The position numbers and the translations under genes were made by a program. The notes under the pieces were generated by a model. It did not search any database and was not told where the DNA came from. It saw only the letters and a program-made list of their open reading frames with translations. A stretch of 64,000 nt of DNA, taken from contig JAUIRK010000897.1 of the NCBI GenBank assembly GCA_030549495.1, positions 704,001 through 768,000 of the forward strand, read 5' to 3'. Positions 12,711 through 25,000 of this stretch are shown here, piece by piece. How positions within the stretch are numbered: the first letter of the stretch is position 1; the number at the start of each line of letters is the position of its first letter. Source of the DNA: Nectonema munidae (Eukaryota > Nematomorpha > Nectonematoida > Nectonematidae).

Positions 12711-12964
12711 ATCCGCTGCACCTTACCTTTTATTCAAAATTGAAAAATTTGCTACATAATTATCATAAGAGAGAAAGGAAACAAAATAAACTAATAAAGC
12801 AATTTTCACTATTTTAAAATGGAACGGTCTGTTCTCAGAATAATTTCAAAATAATAGGAGGCATAAAGAATTAGAGCTTATTTGATATTTTCAAGTTTTT
12901 ATAAGCAGCAAAAGCCAACCTTTAAGTTGCTAGCCCTTATAATTAGAAAATTATTAATACTAAC

Positions 12965-13333
12965 GGTCAACAGACATTTCGCCCCGTAGACAATTTGCCC
13001 CCTGACAAATTGTCTCAGGCTATTAGTTTCCTCCATCTTTGCTTATTATGTGACATATGTGTAAAATTATTAAAAAAATTTATATTCTTGTTTATTTTAT
13101 CTCTGCTAAATTATTTCAAATTAATCAATTTATCTCTTAATTTTTTAGAATTGTCCATCAGACAAAATGTTTTATAAAAATAACGGGGCGAATTGTCCAT
13201 GAAACAAAATGTCTTATGAAAATAATGGGGCGAATTGTTCATGGAACGAACTGTCTTATGAAAATAATGGGGCGAATTGTCCATGGGACGAACTGTCTTA
13301 TGAAAATAATTGGGCGAAATATCCGAAGACCAA
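12965..13333. mobile_element. Foldback element carrying a 42-bp minisatellite
   Basis: Ends read GGTCAACAGACATTTCGCCC and, inverted on the right, GGTCTTCGGATATTTCGCCC. ACTAAC flanks both sides as a possible short target duplication. Inside are about 4.5 copies of a 42-bp unit (13141-13335) built on GGGGCGAATTGTCCATG; unit starts at 13184, 13226, 13268 and 13310 are exactly 42 apart. The superfamily is not certain. Confidence 0.55.
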
Positions 13334-13927
13334 ACTAACATAAATCAAAGTATACGAGAAAAGAAAATCATTGCGTTTTTTTTGAATATTTCTGTCTACA
13401 AATAAAATTCTGACAGCTGTCATAAATAGATCAAGTATATTTTTAACAACTGAAACATTTTGTTACGATATATTTTTATTATAATCAACAAATTTTGGTA
13501 AAAAAATGATTTAATTAATTATGTACAGTGTTACTTATAAAATTTAACAATCGAACATTATAAAAAATATCTCTGCTCAAATATTAAGCAAATAGAGTAT
13601 TATTGCTTTTAAACTGAATAGATAATCAAAATATTCATTCCCAAATAACTATTCAAAAAATTAAAGTTTTCAAATGTTACAAAATGTAGCAAACGTAGTG
13701 ATAAAGATTAAGTGACTTTTGTCTAAAAAAATTCTTAGCGCGAGTCTAACAATATTCTTGATAAAATGACGTGAAACTATTTTAATTAACTCTAAATGCA
13801 AATTAGAAAGAAGAAGGGGACCAATTAAAAGGTGAAAGGGGGGGATTAAAAACAAAAAACTTGTGCAACATTTTGTTTACTTTCTTGATCCTTTCATTGG
13901 AGAAATTTTCAAAAACTGATATCGTAT

Positions 13928-14003
13928 AAGATGCATGGGGGCACCAGGAGGTATATAGGAGTGTGGGCACGGCCCCTCATGCCCCAGCCTAGCTACGTCA
14001 CTG
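13928..14003 (-). mobile_element. hAT terminal fragment
   Basis: Read from 14003 on the minus strand, it begins CAGTGACGTAGCTAGG followed by GGGGCATGAGGGGCCGTGCC, a common hAT terminus. No partner end is visible, so it is a truncated piece within the 11209 element. Confidence 0.5.
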
Positions 14004-14282
14004 GAGAGATAGGAGAGCTTAACAAGAGAAGAGGGCTTGAATGAAAGAAGAGAGCTTGAAGTTTTAGCAGAGAAAGCGGAAGAGAGAAATAGAATCACTG
14101 TGACAGAAGATGTGAAAATCTAGTGGATCATCAACATGTGTTTGCTCAAAAATACTACAAAAAGGAGACACTGTGATAAACATTGCTTACTTATTGTGTG
14201 CATATTGAAGCAATGGATTATTATTATATAGCTCTCACGCATCGTCTGTGACCGCCCCCGGATGTGCGCCCCTGTGTAAAGT

Positions 14283-16058
14283 GGATTTCATGCGTGATAG
14301 TAGACTATAATCGTGTCTTCCTTTATATTACTCTGATTGAAAAGATGCAAAAATGTACAATTTTTTTCGACAACACTATTCTAACTTAAAGAGAAAAAAA
14401 TCATTCATGTATGATAGAGTGTTAGCGAAAACAAACTGATCATTTTTCTTCATGATCCTTATTATTTGGATTGGATACGTTCCTGATTCTTCAATTTTGT
14501 CCATAATCATCTGAATTACTTTTTTGGCTAGAACAAATTCTTTACATGATCGTGAAAATAAGTAATCTGAAGATATCTTCTCATAAGCTTATCATGCATT
14601 TCTTTGAAAGTTGAATTTATAGCAATCATTAGCTTGATAAATTAAATTGACCAGTGTTCGATAAATCCGCAGTTTTATTATGCCAGCGATAGGACATTTG
14701 AAGCTCAGTAAATTATCAAATAGTTAAGCTTGTTGAAGAAAATAGACTGGAAAACATGATCTAAAATTAACAAATAGAACAAGTTACGCCAGATTTTTTT
14801 TGTTTGACGCTTTCCCATTAGGACATGGCGAGACAATGATAACTACTCATTGCATGTAATAAAGCATTTATCCCTCATTACCTTTTCAACAGTTATTGAA
14901 ACCGAAATTCTCTTTCAAATTTGGATGTTCTAGTACTCAAACAATCGCATGTGTAGCAAAAAACCTTATCGCTAGATATGTTATACTCTGAGTGAATATT
15001 TTATACCGTGACCCTAATAAAGATCTCTTTTGTAAATCTTTGTAGAACAAAATTCTTTGTTGAGCCGATTCAGTATTTAGTGTTCAGAGGTAGAAAATGT
15101 CTGTCTTATGAAGACAATTTTTTAATCCATGAATTTATCAGCTCATGCTACTGTTTCTTCTACACTAAGTGTTATCATCTAAATTTGTTCTAATTAGAAT
15201 GCGCCTCACCTATGAAATACTTCTAAACCCCTAAAATAAATGTAAAATAGCGCTCCACTAAATATTATATAGGAATGACTATTTCCTTTCAGAAAAGTTT
15301 TTGCGAGACCCAAAGTCGACACATTTAACTTCTCCATTTACTCAATCGACTTTCGTAATTGATAGTGGTGTTCCGATAAGTCAGCATAAGCTTATTTTTA
15401 AGCTGCTATGGGCATAAGGAGTGTTATGGACTCGGAGTTTGAAGTCAGTAGAGTCGGAGATTTTAAAGGGATAGGAGTCGGTGTCGTTACCTAATAAAAT
15501 TTAGGAGTTGAGTTTGGTTTTTTTAAGTATTATTTGGAGTTGGTTTGGAGTCGACCTTTTGTCATCTATTCATTATATCTCCAATAATTGAGAAACCTTT
15601 TATGTTATCATTTGTTAATTATATTTAAAGAAATAATACTCGTAAGTTGACTAAGATTTTTAGCATCATATTTAGTAGTTTTTTATCTTATGTTTAAGTA
15701 GTTCGACTTATGAATTTCTCAGTTTTGATTTTACGTTTATCATGTGAAGATTCACATCTCCATTGTTCATTTAAATCAAAGCATTGGTTCATACAACTAT
15801 ATTTTCTCTCGGATACGCTCATGTATCAATTGTTTCATTCCGTTGCGTTTATCTTTGTTATTGCTTTCACATCAGAGATTCAACTATAAAAACTGGATGT
15901 ACTTAACAGTTCCTAACGTACATATTGTAATAAGGTTTCCTCAGATGGACTGAATATTTGAATGCCGAGGTCTTTTTTTGTCCCCTTTTTGTAGGAGCTT
16001 GAAAGTGTTTATGGAAAGATGTCGCTATTCGTTTTTAATATATAGAATTCTTTTTTAG
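14283..16058. other. Region upstream of TLK
   Basis: Contains the GGAGTC-rich repeat at 15415. The TLK ATG directly follows TTCTTTTTTAG, an acceptor-like sequence, so a non-coding first exon probably lies here; I cannot place it. Confidence 0.4.
15415..15560. repeat. GGAGTC-rich repeat, copy 1
   Basis: Repeated GGAGT/AGTCG motifs (GACTCGGAGTTTGAAGTC, GGAGTCGGTGTCG). A similar stretch lies at 35840-35910, and a short complementary one near 29505-29545. Confidence 0.4.
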
Positions 16059-19000
16059 ATGGCAGATTTACAAAGTATAGATCCAAGAAAACAAGAATTG
16101 TTGGAAGCAAGATTGCTGAAAACAAAAGTAATTTTTATCGTTTTGATCTGTTTTTTTTTATTATTTTCTGCGTGTTTCTAGGTCTCCAATACTTTGGCTG
16201 TAAATATTTCCTCTTCTACAAATAACAACAATGTAAATCCTAGTGAGTTGTCTAACCAATCGAATATTAGCAGTACCGGTGAATCATATAGTGCTAAAGA
16301 ACCTATGAACTCTCAATCAGGCCAAGAAGTGACAATAATCTTCAATAATTATAATCAACTCCATCCTCATTCACATCATTAAATAGATCACCATGAAGCA
16401 TATCAGTTTCTTTAACAAACACCAACATAATATCATCCTTTATCCTCATCGATGTCAAGATTAGCATCCATTCAGTTATTTAATTTTGCTTATTTTTTAA
16501 ATTTAATTCAGTCTACTCCAGTCAAATCAGTAGGTGGAACAGGAGCTTTAGATACGATTATTGAAACAGAGCCACGAACAACGGAACGGCGCAAGCGACG
16601 TAGAGCTGCTGAAGAAGCTAAGAAAGCCATTGAAAATAAAAAAATCAATAACGACTTCTTTCGCAACTTCTCTAGCAAGGTTTGTTCGATCACTATTTTT
16701 TTCTATTATATTTTCTTACATTAACTTATCAATGATTTACTGGTGTACCAAGAACAATTCAGCATAAAAAACTTCTATTTTTTACACAATTAAATGGCGA
16801 TTTTCTATTAGCCCAATAATTTTTTCGGCCCTCTGTTTGAAGTTCTGAGTCTTTTTTTTAATCTATACTTTAAATAATTTGTTGTTTTTATATAATCCCA
16901 TTTTTTCATGCTTTTTTTTGTATACTTCTGCAAAATTCTTATTTATTTTGCGTTTTTATGAACTGTCCCTTTAAAACAATATAATGAGAATGTAACATTA
17001 AATTTGTAGCAAAAAATTCGGTCCATATTTTTATTATTTCAGGATGGGGGAGGGGTAATTATTGTGTTTGACGTCCTTGCTCAATTTCCGAAGATCTCAG
17101 AATCGAAACTGAAGATACTATTTTGCTTGCTTACAGTTCGATATAAGCTCTATAAGTTGTTTTTTTTGTTAATTTTTTCATTGCATTTTTCAACACAAAT
17201 GATTTATTATTGCTGTCATGGACGTACCTATTTGAAATAAATTGTTGCTTAGAAATTGTGATAAACTGTAAATGAAGACTTTTTCCATAAAGACTCTTTA
17301 CGTTCCTTGAAATGATATCGTGCATTAGATTTCGTTAATCGATTCTGCATCTGATGAGTGTTAGAGGTGCGTAAAATATTTAATGCGTATTGTGCTTGAA
17401 GACTGTCTGTTTAATCTTTGATATTCTAGGTATGTAGAAATGTCCCTCTTTGTTAATATTTTTAATATAATATTACTGTCTATATTTCTTCCATTCTTGT
17501 TCTCGTTTTTTAATTTAAAGCGTACTTCTAGATTTTAATTTTTTTTACAAAATTCGAAAAAGTAATTTCATAGCTCAAATAGACAGGCTCATCTAGAAGG
17601 CGGTTTGAAAGTTACACCGTAATTCTTCATTTAGTGCCTTCATAATTCATGCTTTGTCTACCCCAATACGGTCAGCACAGTTTTTAAAAAGTCAATCGTT
17701 TCTTAATGTGATGATAACTGACCATAATTTTGAATGATTATTTGATAAATCGGTCAATAATTCAAGTATTTATTTATCTTGCTTTTAGGATAAAGGTGTT
17801 CAAACTGTGGTTATGATTTCTGAAGAATCAACTGCATTTATGGATGATGCCTTACATCATAAAATTTCTTCTTCAACTTCAGAAAACTCCAACACAATGA
17901 AACAAGTTCTCAACAAAAATATCATATCCGAAAAGTGTGGAGCGTTAGTTAATAACGAAGCTTCTCTTGATAAAAAGCGTATATACGAGCTTGAACAGGT
18001 GATAACTTTTTATATCTTGTATCTTTAGTGCTCTTTCCAAGTAGGGTTGTCCATCATTACATCCTTATTTGTACAATTGGGGAAGATGATTCTTTCTTTG
18101 GATGCAATGTCGGCAGCTAAAATATTGAAGAAAGCTTAAATTGAGAAAGTTTTGAAATATTTTATTTTTTATAATTACATATTTGAAAAATTGTCATTTT
18201 TGAAGAGTTTCTTTTTCTTGCTCCTTAAATTTTACAGTTTGGAATAATTCAACATCTAGCAATAGATGCAATAAACATATAAATTTCGAGTTTTTGCAAA
18301 TAAAAAACTGGTCTTAGAAGATTCAAAAGACCAATCTAAGTTTTGGAAAAATTTTCTTAATACTCAACTGTTTCAATAGCGCTATATAAGTTGTACACTT
18401 TTTTGAAATTTTGGAGCTGTTCAAGCATTACTCTTTCAAAAGGAATTTGTAATGAAAAAAACTTTGCATTACAGTTTTGATCATACTATGTCATCCCTTG
18501 CGTGAAAATTTATTTTGGTTTGCCTTTTCTCTAAACATAACTTTCTTTTAGCCAATTTTTTAAAAAGCCTAGTTTGAGTAATAGGGACAAGAACCGTTCT
18601 TGGCTCTTATTTTTCATGTAAATATAAGAACCTTGTTACTTTTACCAGACTATTACTTGAATACATATATAAGGCAAGTATATGTGCTATATATTATTTG
18701 CAAGAAAGACACCTAAAGAGAGCTTGTTACACCGTTTTGACTACAATCCATAGTTGAAATTTTATAGGCGGCGTTGAATTTTTTTACTTATAAATGAGAT
18801 TAGGGTGGTCGCCTATTCGATGTGCACCCCTACTATAAGTAGGGTGCAACTTATACGGGTTAGAGGTGGTGAAGCGCAATCCAAAATCTTGAGCGAAAAT
18901 ATTTAAGAATCTACTCTAATTGAATGCTTAACGCAAACTCAGCTTTTAACAGATAAGTTACTTTTGTTCCAACTACTCTTTAAAAGTATCTTTATTCTTG

Positions 19001-22000
19001 TTTTTATATGCAATTTTTATCAACATAAAAATAGAAGGATTTAATCGAATCAATATAGGAGATAGTACAATGGTACCTCGCTTTTCGAACGTCTCTGTAC
19101 TCGTACAATCCTTGATCAAATGCCAAACACGCGATGAACGCATATTTATTAAAGAATAATTTAATAAAAAAAAAGTATTTATTTTGTTTAAATATTCGTG
19201 GAATATACATAACAAGATGTTATTAATTAAGATGTAGGATTAATTTACTTTTACATTATTTCTTATCGAAATAAATGATTCCATATTCTTCCAAATTGGT
19301 TAACACTTTGTTGGAACGGATTCTGGTCGAAAACCCATGTTCCACTGTATTAGAAAATGATTTTAAAACAAAAATATGCAAATTTATTATAGCGAGTTTT
19401 AAAATGCCATCAACGCTAAATTGAGAAAAAAAAATTACAACCTTGTTGTATAGATATTTGAAAACGTGGGTTTTATGATATTTTAATAAAGTGTCTCTAT
19501 TAGTAAACGAGTGAAATATAAAAAGGTTTTCGTCATTACTTATCAAATAGTGCGTTGAAAATATTTTAGTTTTCATTGGCACTATTGAAGTGCCTGATCA
19601 ATATTCAAAGCAATTATAATAGATTATTATCTAAAGAGATAACCTTAATTTTTCAACGCTTGAACCTAATTCCCTATCCTTGATGTCTTATCATTAATTT
19701 CTATTTTTTAGGGTAGCATATTATTTTGACCACTTTTTCATCTTTTATAATCTGTATGATTATTTTTATAGAGTGTGGCGGATTTAACAGACTCAAACTC
19801 TGAAAGTTCCAAAATCATATCTCACCTTAGCGAAGAAATCAAATCCCAGAAATGCTTCATTTCAAAGTTTACTGCAATCATCAAAGATCTACTGGTTGAA
19901 AAGGTGTCTATTTTTTTAAAGTTTCATTATCACGAATATGCTGACGCTGTGTTGTGCCAGTCAAAAAATTTAAATCGTTCAGAAATAAAGATACAACAAA
20001 ATACTTTTAAAAATTGTTTTCAATATTTTAGAAAAATTGATTTATTGAAAACAGGTTTAGAATATTAATCAGTATTGAGCTGTGAGATTTGCGGTTTATT
20101 ACTTGTGCTAATATAAAAATCTTTATTCATAAAAGGTGACTTTGTTTATTGTATTGTAATTGCTTCATTCTTGTCTTTTGGGAGTCAGATCTCTCTCTCT
20201 CTCTCTATCCATTAGTAGTCATGCTTTATAATTCAGAATCAGTATATTGGATCTTAGAAATAAAGTAGCCTTTTCTCTTTTATAGCTTCTTAAATTCTAC
20301 TATTCATTTGTTAAGAATTTATCTTACTACTAACGAACTATCGATTAAGATCGCTCAACGTAAAATAACGATACTAGGAACTTTCGGTCTACATTGTTTG
20401 GATCTCAAACTTCTGCTCTACCTAAATAATGGCACTTAACGTCCACATCTTGTACTTATCTAAAAGATAAGTTAGTTTAAAAGTTGGCCTAGAGTAGTTT
20501 CATCATCGTTTCTTGATTCGAGTTTCAATGGTGGAATTTTGCTCAGTCTAATTATTATAAGAGCGTAAGGTTCAACTAACGGAAAAACAAGATTTATCTT
20601 TAACTTTTTTTATAGTTATTTTTATTTTAAATGTATCTAATTTTAAATATTCCATCCTCTAAAATTTCTTGTCTAAACAAATATAATTCCTAAAATGGCC
20701 AAAAAAATGTCTAATCACATTAATCCATTTTTAACATTATCATCAATAATATTAAGGACATCATTATCGAATAAGATGATCACTATTATCAAATTTTTTG
20801 TTATATTAGAAAAAATTCACATACAAACTAAATTACTTTGCTTTTTAAAAAATTATTATATTTTTTCCGTCATCCTATTTTTACACTTTTTATTTTTAAA
20901 TTTGTTTTAAGGATAAATTTATAAATGTGATTAAAGTTTTTTTCGATTTTTCATATAGAAGCTTTGACCTAAACTTCGATGAACTGAGGTGTAAAATTGC
21001 GCTTCGACCTTGTAAATATTCATTATTTTTCATTTTAACCCATTATCAGCCAATGTCCCATAAATTGGACGTAATTTAAACGTAACAAAACAAATTAATT
21101 ATCAATTTTTTTGTTTTAATTTTTTGCATGTTAAATGCGTACGTAACCTTTTATCTATGTTCAAAAAATTTTCTTGATAAATTTTTGGTTTGCATCTATA
21201 AATCTTATATAAATTTGAGAAAAACCGGGAAAAAACTAAGGCTATCTTTTTTTAAAATAATAATGGCTCAAAGACAAAAAATTTTATACTTTAAATTTGT
21301 TCTTAAATATAAGCTAAAAATAACATATTAAAATAAACTTTAAACATTAAACTTTATGTCCCATAAATGGCACATTGGCTAAAACTAAAAAAAAATTATA
21401 CATATTTTATATTTAATTTTGTTTTTATTTTATTATATTTTTTATAATTTAATTTTTTAAAAATATTTTTTTCATTTTTAAGATTTATTTATTTTTCATT
21501 TTTAATTTTAACTTTGAAATATTCAAGTTTTAAGAAGAATAACTTTTTATAATCTTAGTTATTAAGTGTTTATATAAATTTTAGAGATTTTAAAATATTT
21601 GTTTTGTTGCTAAAAATGTTTTCAAAGCACTTTGTCGGAAGATGTAGAAAAAGAGCTAGATCATTTGGATAAAGAAGAAACCGTTGAAGATACAGATGTT
21701 GTTATTATTCCTCCAAATGTCGGTGAAATAACTGATGAAGAAGACTGATGAAAATGAAATTTCAGATAAAACAATTTTTAAAGATATGGCAGGCACGTTT
21801 GAGGTATTTGCTATAGAAAATGAGCAAATGAAAGAAGAAAAGATGTTATTTAAAAATAAAAGAGTGAAGAAAAACCAATATATTGTAACTTCAGTTTAGT
21901 TTGGAGAAAGTGCGAACCATTGTATAAAGGCGAATTATTGATTCATTCAAAAAATGATTATATGAAACTTGAAAGTTTGCAGAACAAAAGTACATTTGAA

Positions 22001-25000
22001 ATTTTTAAAGAACTGTTTACAGATGAGTTGATGAGTTTGATTGTAGAATAAACAAGAATTTATGCAGCACAAAAAAATGAAGCTAGTTTTTCAATTGAAA
22101 CAAATGAACTTAGTATTTTTCTAGGAATACTTTTATTCAGCAGGGATCATACATTACCTCAACAAAATATGTATTGGGAACAGAGTCCTGATTCTGGAAT
22201 ACCTTTTGTTTACAATGCTATGACAAGACAAAGGTTAAAACAAATCAAACAATATCTTCACTTAAATGATAAATCGAAAATAAATAAAAATAATAAAATG
22301 TATAAGCTACGGCCATATTTAGACATTTTGAATAAGAATTTTTTAAAATTTGGTGTTTTTGATTCACACTTATCAATTGATGAAATGATGATCGGATATT
22401 ACGGTATGCATTCGGCAAAAATGTTTATGAAAGGCAAACCAATAAAATTTGGATACAAATTTTGGTCTCTTTGTAGTTCAGGAGGATACTTATATAATTT
22501 TTACCCATACCTTGGAAAAGAAAATGATCTTGATCTTCTTGGAGTAACTTTCATAAAACGTTTGACATCTGTCATAAATAAAGATGCTTGCACAAATTAT
22601 GAAATTTTTTTACAATCCTAGAGATTCTAAAGCTTTTGAGCGATAGAAATATCAAAGCTACTGCTGCAATTCGAGAAAATCGGTGTAAAAAATGTCCGCT
22701 AATTTCTAATAAAGAAATGAAAGAAGTAAGAGGGTTTCTTGACTATAGGTTTGATCTCAAAAATAAAATTTTTATTGCAAAATGAAAAGACAATACCTCT
22801 GTATCAGTTGCTACAAATTACAGCACAGTTTTCCAACAATTTATGCAACACGTTATTCACAAAAGTTAAAAAAAATTAATATTCAGATTCCAAAGGTTTT
22901 GTTAGAATATAATAAATTTATGAGAGGCGTAGATTTGTTAGATAAGCAAGTTTCTTTATACATAGTAAGAGTCAGAGGAAAAATGTAGTTTCCAATTTTT
23001 ACACAAATGTTGGCTATTGTTATAGTAAACTGCTGGTAACTCCACAATCTTGTGAATGAAGAAGACCAAATTTCTTTATTGGAATAAAGAAGAAGAATAA
23101 CTCTGGCTCTTATTTCAAAAATTTCTCCATTCAATCGTGAAAGACCTGGTCCACAAAGATCAAAAAAAAGGAAGAGTCAGTGAAGATTTGCGATATAATA
23201 AAGGAAATCATTTTGTAAAAATAATTCAAACACAAAGACGTTGCGCAAATTGTGGGAAAAAAAAAATTTGCAGCATATGCGAAGTACCTCTTCATGATTT
23301 GTGTTTTGAAATTCAAATTTTTTTACTTGGTCTCGCCAACGTCCCCAAAATAGGACGGCTTTTTTACGCATACTAAGCTAAAAAAATTTTAATTTAAGAA
23401 TACATTATCCTTATTAGGTTTAAGTTGAACATAAAAAATAAATATTCATAAAAAAATATATTGTAAGAATTCGAGTCTTTAAAATGGGTTTATTTGCGAA
23501 TTGCAAAAATATTTTTTGAATATAACCTAAAATAATACTCAAAAGCTAAATTTATATCTTATTTAGTGCATCCTTGAAAAGAAAGAAAGACAAAATGATG
23601 CCTTACAAGCGAGTATACGTCTTGGACAGTTTGTTACGCAACGTCAAGGCGCTCATTTCGTAGAAAACTGGGTGGATGGTGCTGATTTTAAAAACTTGAT
23701 CAAGTAATACCATTTATTTTCATATTCCATTCAAGGAAGTTACTGAAGTCGGAGTTAGCTTTTGAAAAGTATGCACTTTTAGCTAAGGGGTGGGTACTTT
23801 TTCGCTAATGGGGCGTGAGTGGTTTGTTAGATACTGGGTTTCGATAACTTAAGGTCTTGGGTTCGATCCCGCATCAAGCCTACTTTCCTCATAGTTCGAT
23901 ACAAGCGGCACAGTTGTGCTTCTCAACTCCTTATGACCCTCTTTGGGGTCTTGATCCTCAGGTTAAGAACCACTGTGATATAATATATTAATATAATACA
24001 TATTTCAAAAGTGAAATATATGTAATTCAATTTAATCCTTTTCACAACAAATATATATCAATTTCACAAACAAAATATATTTCGGCGTGAATGTGATTAT
24101 TTTTAATGATATTATAGTGATTAATAATAAAATCGCCAAAAACTAATCTCAAATTATCTCACACTTCGAAATAAAATCAGAAATAATTAGAAATTAAACT
24201 TGGCAAACTTTTCAAAAAACATATTGTAGTTATAAAATGTAAACAAAATTTGACAGCGTTGAAATGTCTCCGAAATATATATCCTTTAATTATATCAAAT
24301 CAAATACAGAGGAATTTATATTTTGTATTGTTATCTTCAAAGAAAAAATATCTAATTGATATGTGATTTAAAATTTTGAGGGGTTTTCTCACTTGTCCAA
24401 CCCCTTCTTGACCTTTCGGAATGCATTTTTATCAAAATCACACCTTTTGAAGCTGTGTGAATTGGAGGTTTATTTGATGTTTATGTATTTTATATGAAGC
24501 TTGTATAATTTTATTTATTGTAACTTTTGGTTGAGCTGACCAAAGTTCGTTTAATATTTTGTCGATTTGTCACAATTAATTTGATAAATAATAATAATTG
24601 ACTTAGTTTAGAAGTATTTAATTCTAATTTAAAATGTATTTTTTCTTTACAAGAATTTTTGAAAAGTTAGACCTTCTATATTAACCTTTTCAGAAAGCAA
24701 GCAAGTTTGTCTTCTCTAAAAGAAGAAATTGAAAAACAACGAAAAGCGTTAACCAAGCGAAAACCACTCCCAGATGGCAAAAACACTTCCACTCCAGGCA
24801 CACCTGGCGGAGTCGCGTCCACAGGAAGTCGGTATCATCATTACGCTTCGAAAAGAGCCGCAAATCTAGGTTCCAGCTGCGCCGGTTCTTTTTCCGTCTC
24901 CACTTCTCTTTCTTCCGCCGTTACAAACAATTTGAACGTTCCGAATCATTCCCTGTCAACCGCACTTGCTTCCACTCCACTCATCTTGCCCCCGGCTTCT

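Larger units (their letters stand above)
11209..14274. mobile_element. 3,066-bp non-autonomous hAT element with 8-bp TSD
   Basis: Perfect 15-bp inverted ends, CAGGGGCGCACATCC and its complement at 14260-14274. A perfect 8-bp target duplication, TGTAAAGT, lies at 11201-11208 and 14275-14282. TSD length and the CAGGG start are hallmarks of hAT. No transposase frame lies inside. The interior holds a hairpin of GCCCC-rich arms (11440-12030), a SINE (12582-12710), a foldback with 42-bp repeats (12965-13333) and another hAT end (13928-14003), so it is a layered composite. Confidence 0.85.

Noticed and set aside
18800-18875. Possible repeat end (GTGGTCGCCTATTCGATGTG) loosely like 61185-61260
   Set aside because: The resemblance is too weak to define a family and no paired ends were found.
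19256-19582. 108-residue minus-strand open frame
   Set aside because: Its first third lies in the TA-flanked MITE and the rest is low-complexity; no family features.
23859-23870. tRNA-like B-box, possible tRNA gene
   Set aside because: The same box recurs with the same flanks at 12632 and 48287, and no full cloverleaf can be drawn. A SINE explains it better.
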